This document shows, in pieces, positions 1-5,537 of a stretch of DNA of 7,093 nucleotides. The DNA is from Nitrospinaceae bacterium (GTDB lineage Bacteria > Nitrospinota > Nitrospinia > Nitrospinales > VA-1). A program made the translations under genes and the position numbers. Location of the stretch: positions 1-7,093 of the forward strand of contig DUAA01000058.1 of assembly GCA_012961055.1 (NCBI GenBank), written 5' to 3'. Below the pieces are notes generated by a model. It was given only the letters and a program-made list of their open reading frames with translations, made no database searches and was not told the origin of the DNA. The first letter of the stretch is position 1. Every line of letters starts with the position of its first letter.

Positions 1-1061
1 ACATAGCCGTGGAGAATTTTTAAAGCTTGCTTGACGTCTCCCTGAATGGGGATATCAATAAGAATATTCTTATTGATTTCAGTTGGGTCTATATCAATTT
101 GGATGAACTGTGCATTTTTACAAAATTCTGCAAGTTTGCCGGTGACTCGATCATCAAAACGTACTCCCATGGCGATGACCAGATCGGCGTGATTGATTGC
201 GATATTGGCATAAACAGCCCCATGCATTCCTAGCATGCGCAAAGAAAGCGGGTCGTTTGAAGGGATTATCCCCAAGCCCATTACCGTGGTGGTAACGGGG
301 ATACCGGTTTTCTTTGCAAAGGCGCGCAGCTCCTCCGATGCCCCACTGCTAACAATGCCACCTCCCGCATAAATAATGGGGCGTTTTGCATTTTGGATAG
401 CATGCGCTGCTTTTTTGCATTGCAGGGCAGAGGGTTTCAAATTGGGTTTATAGCTAGGACAGTTGAACTTAACATTAAAGTCAACAACTCCTTCTTGCTG
501 CTGAATATTTTTAGGAATATCTACAAGCACCGGCCCGGGCCTACCGGTTCGTGCAATATGAAACGCCTCATTTATGATCTTTGGAATCTCGGCAACATTC
601 TGGATCATATAGCTGTGTTTAACTAGCGGGAATGTAGCTCCGATGATGTCCGTTTCCTGGAACGCATCGGTACCTAATACCGTGCTCGGCACCTGACCTG
701 TAATGGCGATAAGAGGAATCGAGTCCATCTTTGCATCGATGATTCCTGTAATGAGATTTGTGGCTCCAGGACCTGATGTTGCCAAACAGACGCCAATATT
801 TCCTGTGGCACGGGCATAGCCTCCGGCAGCAAAGGAACCACCTTGCTCGTGGCGAGGCAGAACCATACGGATTTTATGGGACAGGGTCAATCCCTGATGG
901 ATTTCCATGGAAGCTCCGCCTGGGTATCCAAAAATTACTTTGACCCCTTCATTTTCAAGGGCTTTAACGAGGATATCCCGCCCCTTCATGGGTTTTTCCA
1001 GGTTTTTAGGAGAACTTTTGATGGAAACTAAGTTTTTTGCACTGTTTTTTTTAGTAGTCAT
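1..1061 (-). CDS. ilvB: Acetolactate synthase (AHAS) large subunit, 3' end cut off by the window edge
   Basis: Catalyses the first common step of valine, leucine and isoleucine synthesis: ThDP- and FAD-dependent condensation of pyruvate with pyruvate or 2-oxobutyrate. Reading the minus strand from ATG at 1061 gives 353 complete codons of a protein usually near 560-590 residues, so the C-terminal ThDP-pyrophosphate domain is missing here. Visible are GYPGGASMEIH (45-55), the catalytic-glutamate motif RHEQGG with E72, GYARATG (81-87), TSGPGATN (95-102), AITGQVP (119-125), and the central FAD-binding domain with GMHG (278-281) and GVRFDDRVTG (299-308). The usual E of AAEGYAR is G80 here; the catalytic E72 is intact. 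A lysine/serine-rich N-terminal stretch of about 24 residues precedes M25 (ATG at 989-987), where many family members begin, so M25 is an alternative start. Neither start has a good Shine-Dalgarno. It lies 97 bases behind ppx on the same strand. The small subunit ilvN is not in the window. Confidence 0.96.
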   Translation of the reverse strand, partial: MTTKKNSAKNLVSIKSSPKNLEKPMKGRDILVKALENEGVKVIFGYPGGASMEIHQGLTLSHKIRMVLPRHEQGGSFAAGGYARATGNIGVCLATSGPGATNLITGIIDAKMDSIPLIAITGQVPSTVLGTDAFQETDIIGATFPLVKHSYMIQNVAEIPKIINEAFHIARTGRPGPVLVDIPKNIQQQEGVVDFNVKFNCPSYKPNLKPSALQCKKAAHAIQNAKRPIIYAGGGIVSSGASEELRAFAKKTGIPVTTTVMGLGIIPSNDPLSLRMLGMHGAVYANIAINHADLVIAMGVRFDDRVTGKLAEFCKNAQFIQIDIDPTEINKNILIDIPIQGDVKQALKILHGY

Positions 1062-1072
1062 GATAGGAAAAA

Positions 1073-1101
1073 ACTTTATCTGAAATGACTCTTGAAGTCA
1101 A
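1073..1101 (-). promoter_or_regulatory. Candidate ilvB promoter
   Basis: On the minus strand TTGACT (1101-1096, five of six to the -35 consensus) is followed after 17 bases by TAAAGT (1078-1073, four of six to the -10 consensus). The predicted start of transcription, near 1066, would leave only a few untranslated bases before the ATG at 1061. That agrees with the absence of a ribosome binding site, and would give a nearly leaderless mRNA. The -35 box lies inside the proximal TGACT/AGTCA dyad. The match is by eye and the -10 is weak; read-through from ppx is an alternative. Confidence 0.3.
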
Positions 1102-1132
1102 ATTCTATTAGGCTTCAAGTGACTATTAGTCA
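1086..1132. promoter_or_regulatory. Nested dyads upstream of ilvB (possible operators or RNA switch)
   Basis: Three perfect inverted repeats lie in 47 bases between ppx and ilvB. Dyad 1 is TGACT-N5-AGTCA at 1086-1100. Dyad 2 is CTTGAAG (1091-1097) paired with CTTCAAG (1113-1119) across 15 bases. Dyad 3 is TGACTATTAGTCA at 1120-1132, symmetric about its centre. Dyads 1 and 3 share the same half-site and their centres are 33 bases apart, about three helical turns. That is the geometry of paired operators. As RNA, hairpin 2 is incompatible with hairpin 1, which would permit alternative folds. No strong U-tract follows directly. The repeats are plain in the sequence; a regulatory role for branched-chain synthesis is inference. 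Confidence 0.45.
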
Positions 1133-1160
1133 GGGTTTTATAGGAGATTGAGAGTCTTTT

Positions 1161-2093
1161 CTAGGAGGTTGTTGCTCCCATAGCTCGGAGGATGATTCCC
1201 TCCCGCAAACTGTATTCGCTGACCAGTAGAGGATCGCATTGAAAGGTATGCATTGTTTCCAAAACAAGTGCGGTTCCGGCTATGATTAAATCCTCCCGTC
1301 CCGGCTCAAGAGGTTTCAATGCCAGTCTTTCGTCAAGCGATTTTACTCTTAGATTCTGTAGCAAACTATCGATATCTAGTTTGGATAATAAAGCACCATG
1401 AATTCTATCTGGATCGTAAGGAAAAATATTTTCTTTTAAGGCGGCAAGTGTGGTGACGGTTCCCGCTGTACCGATAAATACCTGTGGTTTGAAAGCTGAA
1501 AGTTTCTTCTGGATGGTTTGCAATTCGTTTCTCAAATGCGTGATAAGATTTTTTAACTCAACCTTATCTATCGGATGCTGATGAATATATTGCTCTGTCA
1601 GACGCACAACTCCTAAAGAACTACTACAAAAGTCCGCGATATTTTTTCCTTCGGAGAGGATGAACTCAGTACTGCCTCCCCCGATATCGAGTGTGAGAAT
1701 TCGGCGGTTTTCATGTGGTATTTTCCAGAAAACTCCTTCAAGGGTGAGGCGGGCTTCTTCCTCCCAAGGTATGATTTCAATTTCAATACCTGTTTTTTCT
1801 TGGGCAAGGCGGACAAACTCCTCACCGTTAGAAGCTTCCCGAACGGCGCTGGTTGCTACAGCGAATAGGGGAGGATTGCCGTGATCCATACAGTCCTGAC
1901 GAAACCTAGATAATGCGGAGAAGGTTGCTGACATACGGGGTTCCATAAGCCTTCCGTGGGTGTCCATCCCTTCGCCAAGACGGGTGATCTCTCTTCTGGA
2001 AATAAGGGTCTGAAAATTCCTGCTCCCGTCAGACTCGAGAATTAGAAGCCTAACCGTATTGGAGCCAATATCGATGGATGCAATTTTTTTCAT
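1161..2093 (-). CDS. ppx: Exopolyphosphatase / pppGpp phosphohydrolase, Ppx/GppA family (short form)
   Basis: A 310-residue cytoplasmic phosphatase of the ASKHA actin/hexokinase fold, expected to release phosphate from polyphosphate or convert pppGpp to ppGpp. The phosphate-1 loop is IDIGSNTVRLL (7-17). ATSAVREASN (80-89) is typical of the family. EEEARL (111-116) carries the likely catalytic glutamate, phosphate-2 is LDIGGGSTEF (135-144), the nucleotide-side loop is FIGTAGTVTTLAAL (206-219), and PGREDLIIAGTALV (264-277) and SEYSLREGI (292-300) close the second domain. The length matches the two-domain form without the C-terminal HD-like domain of long Ppx/GppA. The residues before EEEARL are PW rather than the more common SG. 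The ATG at 2093 follows the lptG stop by four bases and has no Shine-Dalgarno, so translation is probably coupled to lptG. Sequence alone does not separate Ppx from GppA activity. Confidence 0.92.
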   Translation of the reverse strand: MKKIASIDIGSNTVRLLILESDGSRNFQTLISRREITRLGEGMDTHGRLMEPRMSATFSALSRFRQDCMDHGNPPLFAVATSAVREASNGEEFVRLAQEKTGIEIEIIPWEEEARLTLEGVFWKIPHENRRILTLDIGGGSTEFILSEGKNIADFCSSSLGVVRLTEQYIHQHPIDKVELKNLITHLRNELQTIQKKLSAFKPQVFIGTAGTVTTLAALKENIFPYDPDRIHGALLSKLDIDSLLQNLRVKSLDERLALKPLEPGREDLIIAGTALVLETMHTFQCDPLLVSEYSLREGIILRAMGATTS

Positions 2094-2097
2094 TAAT

Positions 2098-3198
2098 TCA
2101 AACGGGGAAAGCTTTTTCGCTGTCTAAGGTAAGTAGCAAATAAAAGCCGAGAGCAGTGAACAGCAGATTAGGCCCCCATGCGGCTAGAAGTGGATTAAAG
2201 GTTCCCCCGCGGCCTAAAGATATGCTGATGGCGTATAGGAAAGAGAACAGAAAACCCATTGCTAGATTTATCCCTACACAAAATAAGAGTCCTCCATGTC
2301 TGCTGGATCTCAATGATAAGGGAATTGATATCAGGGCTAAAACAATACTGATAAAAGGATAAGAGAGGTTGCGGTGTAATTCGATCCACTTTTGGGTGGT
2401 GTCTTTACCTTCTCGAGTATGAACCTGAATGGTTGTGTACATTTCTCGCAGGCTCAATTCTTCCGGCCGCTTATTGACTTTGGAAAAATCATCTGGAGTT
2501 TCAGAAACAGGAAACGAACGTTTTTCGAAGTGTTCTGTGGATAATAATTCTTCTTTCTTAAAGCTACGAAGATACCCATCCATGAAAAACCATTTACCGT
2601 CTGACCAATTCGCAGTTCGAGCATCTATTCTCTGTTTGATTCCGAATCCATTATCTGGAGTCAAAATAGTGACTTCATGAAGGGTAGAATTTATTGGGTT
2701 GAAGGAGTCAATGCTCCAAACTGAAAGGTCTTTGGCTTTGAGCCAGAGATTGTTTTGGGAAATTTTTCCATAGGTCTGATTGTTCCGAAGCTTGCTATAA
2801 AAAATATAATTCATTTTCTTACTTGTGGTTGGTGAAATAAACTCGCCATTGGCCAATACCATGAACGCAATAAATATGGATGAACCTATTATAGGAATGG
2901 TAATTCCGGTGATGCTAATTCCGCAAGCTCTCATTGCCGTGATCTCATTGTTTTTGGCAAGGGAAGCAAGGGTGATGACGGTTGCCAGAAGTACACTTTG
3001 GGGAGCAATGTAGTGGATTATAAAAGGAATCTTATAAAAGTAATAGGAAACGAGATCTATGAGCGGAGCATCTTTTATCACGAACTCATCTATACGTTCA
3101 AAAAAATCGACAAGCAGGTAAATCCCGATTAATCCGAATGTCGTAAGCAGATATGATTTTATGAACAGCAACAATACATATTTCTTGAGAATTATCAT
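2098..3198 (-). CDS. lptG: LPS export ABC transporter permease LptG (YjgP/YjgQ family)
   Basis: Inner-membrane subunit of the Lpt complex, which with LptF and the ATPase LptB extracts lipopolysaccharide and feeds it to the LptC-LptA bridge. The 366 residues match the family length and layout: three N-terminal membrane helices (about 12-30, 55-80, 98-118), a periplasmic beta-jellyroll domain (about 120-270), then three more helices (about 278-296, 302-325, 335-357). LVDFFERIDEF (29-39) after helix 1, KNNEITAMRACGIS (82-95) at the cytoplasmic coupling loop, and NPLLAAWGPNLLF (335-347) in the last helix are typical, the first and last favouring LptG over LptF. The ATG at 3198 is 23 bases after the kinase stop, without a clear ribosome binding site. 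ppx follows four bases after the stop. Its paralogue lptF, often adjacent in other bacteria, is not in this window. Confidence 0.88.
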   Translation of the reverse strand: MIILKKYVLLLFIKSYLLTTFGLIGIYLLVDFFERIDEFVIKDAPLIDLVSYYFYKIPFIIHYIAPQSVLLATVITLASLAKNNEITAMRACGISITGITIPIIGSSIFIAFMVLANGEFISPTTSKKMNYIFYSKLRNNQTYGKISQNNLWLKAKDLSVWSIDSFNPINSTLHEVTILTPDNGFGIKQRIDARTANWSDGKWFFMDGYLRSFKKEELLSTEHFEKRSFPVSETPDDFSKVNKRPEELSLREMYTTIQVHTREGKDTTQKWIELHRNLSYPFISIVLALISIPLSLRSSRHGGLLFCVGINLAMGFLFSFLYAISISLGRGGTFNPLLAAWGPNLLFTALGFYLLLTLDSEKAFPV

Positions 3199-3221
3199 GG
3201 CCGACTAGTAAGGTGCCTGGT

Positions 3222-4310
3222 TCATGTACTTCTGTTGAGTTCTGGAATAACTTGTTTTAAAGCCAAGCCGAGTAACTCAAGGTCTGGCTGAGAATGGATT
3301 GTATCCCGAATGTACTGCAAAGTGGGGGCAATATGTTCAAGGTAGCGGTTGTTTTTATTTTCCATGTATTGGAATGCGAAGGTGCCGATAGCCTTTAGAT
3401 TTCTCTGGATCGACATCTCAGCGAAAGTTTTCAGGAAAGGTCTGCGAAAAATTTTTCGTTTGTCTTCCTGTTCCATGCGCTGAAGATAGTAGCTCAGTAG
3501 TTCATTTCGAGCTTCTTCCTCTAACACAACATACGAATCTTTCAAAAGAGACACTAAGTCATATTGTCGAGGCCCCATTCGGGCGTCCTGGAAATCAATA
3601 AGCATCAGGTTGTCCCGATGGACCATTAAATTTCTTGCATGGAAATCACGGTGAACAAAAACTCTTTCCCCACCAGCCAAGGTCTCACAAAGGTTTAGCA
3701 AGACGGTCTGGATTTTTGATTCGTCATCCTGATTCAACTTCTGGTTCAGGTAGCCCTTAATGTAATGTTTTATCATGAAGTTCATTTCCCACATTAATTT
3801 TTCAGAATCGAACTTCAGGGAGTAGGCAGGGCAATAGGGTCGCATATTTTTTGTGACGTGGGTCTGCATGGTCACAATCAATTCTATGGCTTTCTGGTAC
3901 CAGGCAATCATTTTTTCTGGCGAATTCCGAGTTACATCCTCCAAATGTGTATCCCCTCCATCCTCAAGAAAAATCAGGCCTCGCTTGGAATCATAGAATA
4001 AAATCTCAGGAACCGGCATATCAAGATGTTGTAAAAATTTTTGCATGCGGTTGAAGTCGGGTTCTTTTTGGAGTTCAGGCTCCTTCAGCTGCATGACAAT
4101 GAGCGATGAATTTTCTGGGGTGTTCCTTTTAAAGAAATAATTGACCCGGAAGTAGATTCGGTCTGAAGCGTCTCCCTTTAAAGCAAAAAACTCAAAGTGG
4201 GAAATGGGCTCTTGGACAAGGGGTTCCAGCCAAGTTTTTAAATAGGCCCCGTCAAACCGTCCTTGTTTGGAATGACACTCTTTATTCAATTGTGTTCTGA
4301 AATTAGTCAT
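3222..4310 (-). CDS. AmgK-like sugar kinase / aminoglycoside phosphotransferase-fold protein (COG3178 type)
   Basis: A 362-residue cytoplasmic kinase of the APH/choline-kinase fold. The N-lobe holds LKGDASDRIYFRV (44-56), the signature of the COG3178 group, and the strand SLIVMQL (69-75). IFLEDGGDTHLED (113-125) is the hinge region. The catalytic loop HRDFHARN spans 220-227 with H220, D222 and N227, and the magnesium aspartate lies in LIDFQDA (D239). GPRQYDLVSLLKD (246-258) follows, as in homologues. Characterised relatives (AmgK) phosphorylate N-acetylmuramate or N-acetylglucosamine at C1 for peptidoglycan recycling and normally work with the uridylyltransferase MurU. No murU is present here, so the substrate is uncertain and I give no symbol. 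It is the first gene of the minus-strand block leading into lptG. The ATG at 4310 has no Shine-Dalgarno and lies about 16 bases from a possible -10. Antibiotic resistance is not implied. Confidence 0.85.
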   Translation of the reverse strand: MTNFRTQLNKECHSKQGRFDGAYLKTWLEPLVQEPISHFEFFALKGDASDRIYFRVNYFFKRNTPENSSLIVMQLKEPELQKEPDFNRMQKFLQHLDMPVPEILFYDSKRGLIFLEDGGDTHLEDVTRNSPEKMIAWYQKAIELIVTMQTHVTKNMRPYCPAYSLKFDSEKLMWEMNFMIKHYIKGYLNQKLNQDDESKIQTVLLNLCETLAGGERVFVHRDFHARNLMVHRDNLMLIDFQDARMGPRQYDLVSLLKDSYVVLEEEARNELLSYYLQRMEQEDKRKIFRRPFLKTFAEMSIQRNLKAIGTFAFQYMENKNNRYLEHIAPTLQYIRDTIHSQPDLELLGLALKQVIPELNRST

Positions 4311-4389
4311 TTTTGTAAAAAACTATTTATATTGTCTAACATCTAATGTAGCATTCTGAGTTTCAATAAACTTGAACGGAGATTTTTTA
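4311..4389. promoter_or_regulatory. Divergent intergenic region with candidate promoters
   Basis: This AT-rich stretch of 79 bases must drive both the leftward kinase-lptG-ppx block and the rightward ferredoxin gene. On the minus strand TATAAA (4331-4326) is a plausible -10, but no good -35 stands 16-18 bases upstream. It would give a leader of roughly 9 nt. On the plus strand TCTAAT (4342-4347) is -10-like, also with a poor -35. A perfect dyad TTCAA-N5-TTGAA (4362-4376) ends one base before the GGAG of the ferredoxin and could be an operator or a hairpin beside its ribosome binding site. The individual boxes are weak calls; the divergent arrangement itself is certain. Confidence 0.35.
4378..4381 (+). 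promoter_or_regulatory. Ribosome binding site of the ferredoxin gene
   Basis: GGAG lies 8 bases before the ATG at 4390 and selects that codon over the in-frame TTG at 4372, which would put the GGAG inside the gene. It is the only convincing Shine-Dalgarno in front of any gene in this window. Confidence 0.7.
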
Positions 4390-4716
4390 ATGCCTAAACC
4401 AAGCTATCACATTTTAGTGTGTACCAACAGCCGGCCAGCGGGACATCCTAGGGGCTCCTGTGGAGAAAGCGGCTCTAATGCTATTTTTGAAAAGTTATCT
4501 ATGGGAATTGAGCAAAAAGGGCTGTTTGGAAAATGTATGATTGCCAACACCGGATGTCTGGGCCCTTGCGGAGTGGGTCCAGTGGTTGTTATTTATCCAG
4601 ATGGTGTCTGGTACCAGAAGGTCAAACCGGAGGATGTCGATGAGATTCTTGACCAGCATATTGGTCAGGGTAAAAAGGTCGATCGACTGGAAGTCCCGGA
4701 TGAACTCTGGGGTTAG
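4390..4716 (+). CDS. Thioredoxin-like [2Fe-2S] ferredoxin
   Basis: A small soluble electron carrier of 108 residues. It has the cysteine pattern of the thioredoxin-fold ferredoxins (Clostridium pasteurianum 2Fe ferredoxin, Azotobacter FeSII, Aquifex Fd4; also the NuoE C-terminal domain): C11-x12-C24 in the first half and C56-x3-C60 in NTGCLGPCGVGP (53-64). The ligand positions 11, 24, 56 and 60 coincide with those I recall for the C. pasteurianum protein. The segment VVVIYPDGVWYQKVKPEDVDEI (65-86) in two parts, VVVIYPDGVWY and KVKPEDVDEI, is the typical last strands and helix. A fifth cysteine, C49, is not a usual ligand. The gene stands alone, divergent from the kinase operon, with its own ribosome binding site and terminator. 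No reductase, nitrogenase or hydrogenase partner is in view, so its redox partner is unknown. Confidence 0.92.
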   Translation: MPKPSYHILVCTNSRPAGHPRGSCGESGSNAIFEKLSMGIEQKGLFGKCMIANTGCLGPCGVGPVVVIYPDGVWYQKVKPEDVDEILDQHIGQGKKVDRLEVPDELWG

Positions 4717-4736
4717 CCGGTTAGTAGCTATTAATT

Positions 4737-4772
4737 ACCCCCTTCCCAATTCAGAGGGCGGGGGTTCTTTTT
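4737..4772 (+). terminator. Intrinsic terminator of the ferredoxin gene
   Basis: ACCCCC (4737-4742) pairs with GGGGGT (4760-4765). A further CCC (4745-4747) pairs with GGG (4756-4758) across a small internal mismatch and an 8-base loop. TCTTTTT follows at 4766-4772. It begins 20 bases after the ferredoxin stop. Read on the opposite strand the hairpin is followed by AATTAAT rather than a U-run, so it should act mainly in the plus direction. Confidence 0.85.
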
Positions 4773-4949
4773 GGCCTATTTCCCCTGTACTCCTTTCTTG
4801 GAATTGCGTTAAATAATAAAGATCGTTTAAGAGAGTAAGTGTCATAGACTTATTGAGCCGTTTACACCTAAGGTTGCCAATGAAAGTGATTGCTCAATGT
4901 ACCTCTTTGGGACATGAACGTTATGGAGGGGATACCACAGCCCCAGGCC
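4773..4949. other. Convergent intergenic spacer between ferredoxin and ysxC
   Basis: 177 bases with no convincing gene. It contains a weak inverted repeat TAAGT-N7-ACTTA (4836-4852). At the ysxC end there are GC-rich complementary arms GGCCC/GGGCC (4946-4950 and 4958-4962, spanning the stop codon) and GGGG/CCCC (4928-4931 and 4941-4944). These could form small hairpins at the 3' end of the ysxC mRNA, but no U-tract follows on the minus strand, so I do not call an intrinsic terminator for ysxC. Confidence 0.4.
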
Positions 4950-5537
4950 CTAGTGGCGGGCCAATTTTTCCAATTGACTCCATAGCTCTTTTCTTCCCGT
5001 ATTATTTTTGCTGGAATAGACTGTGAATCCCAGAGCATTTTTTCCTGTAAAGGCTGCTTTTATTTTTTTTGTCTGCTTTTGACGCTCCGAGGAGGAAATC
5101 TTATCTGCCTTGGTGATCAATAGAATATAGTCTCTATCCAGTTCTTCCAACCACTCTTTCAAGGTTAAATCCAACTCCGTCGGATTGCGTCTAATGTCTA
5201 CGATGAAAACGATAGCGACGAGAGGCTCCCTTTTGCTCAGGTATTCCTCGATCATTATTTTCCACTTCTTCTGCAAGGCCGGAGTGACTCGGGCAAATCC
5301 GTAGCCCGGAAGATCGGCAAACATCATTGCATCGTTGATCTTGAAAAAATTGATTTCCCGGGTTTTCCCGGGCGAAGAACTGATGCGCACAAGTTTTTTC
5401 CGGTTCAGTAGTGACTTGATGAGAGAGGATTTGCCTACGTTGGAGCGTCCTACAAAAGCAAACTCAGGCAGCGGATTTTTCGGGTATTGTTTGGATGAAA
5501 CTGCTCCAACCAGGAATTCAGTAGATACGATTTTCAT
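4950..5537 (-). CDS. ysxC: Ribosome biogenesis GTP-binding protein YsxC/EngB
   Basis: A 195-residue TRAFAC-class GTPase, the usual size for the family, needed for late assembly of the 50S ribosomal subunit. All G motifs are visible: G1/P-loop GRSNVGKS (30-37), the G2 threonine T59 in SSPGKTREINFF (54-65), G3 DLPGYG (75-80), G4 TKAD (142-145) and G5 with YSSK (174-177). FAFVGRSNVGKSSLI and DLPGYGFA are hallmark YsxC sequences that separate it from Era and Der. Its ATG at 5537-5535 overlaps the TGA of the upstream DUF1015 gene as ATGA, and there is no Shine-Dalgarno, so it is probably translated by coupled re-initiation. It converges on the ferredoxin gene. The alternative symbol is engB. Confidence 0.96.
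   Translation of the reverse strand: MKIVSTEFLVGAVSSKQYPKNPLPEFAFVGRSNVGKSSLIKSLLNRKKLVRISSSPGKTREINFFKINDAMMFADLPGYGFARVTPALQKKWKIMIEEYLSKREPLVAIVFIVDIRRNPTELDLTLKEWLEELDRDYILLITKADKISSSERQKQTKKIKAAFTGKNALGFTVYSSKNNTGRKELWSQLEKLARH

Noticed and set aside
27..1031. Plus-strand open frames of 61-77 codons across the first kilobase
   Set aside because: They are antisense to ilvB, whose conserved motifs fill the minus strand here, and they resemble no protein.
1062..1160. Leader-peptide or T-box attenuator for ilvB
   Set aside because: No short ORF rich in Ile/Leu/Val codons, no T-box sequence and no GC-rich terminator stem with a U-tract are present in the 97-99 bases.
3222..4310. Aminoglycoside-resistance gene
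   Set aside because: The protein has the APH fold, but the GDASDRxYFRV signature and chromosomal envelope-gene context place it with the AmgK-like sugar kinases.
4541..4816. A 91-codon plus-strand frame overlapping the ferredoxin
   Set aside because: It is a frame shadow of the ferredoxin running through its terminator; it has no motif or ribosome binding site.
4928..4962. Intrinsic terminator for ysxC
   Set aside because: GC-rich arms are present but no U-run follows on the minus strand, and one stem overlaps the stop codon.
4880..5026. A 48-codon plus-strand frame starting at ATG 4880 with AAGG a few bases upstream
   Set aside because: Half of it is antisense to the conserved ysxC C-terminus, it resembles no family I know, and the context gives no support.
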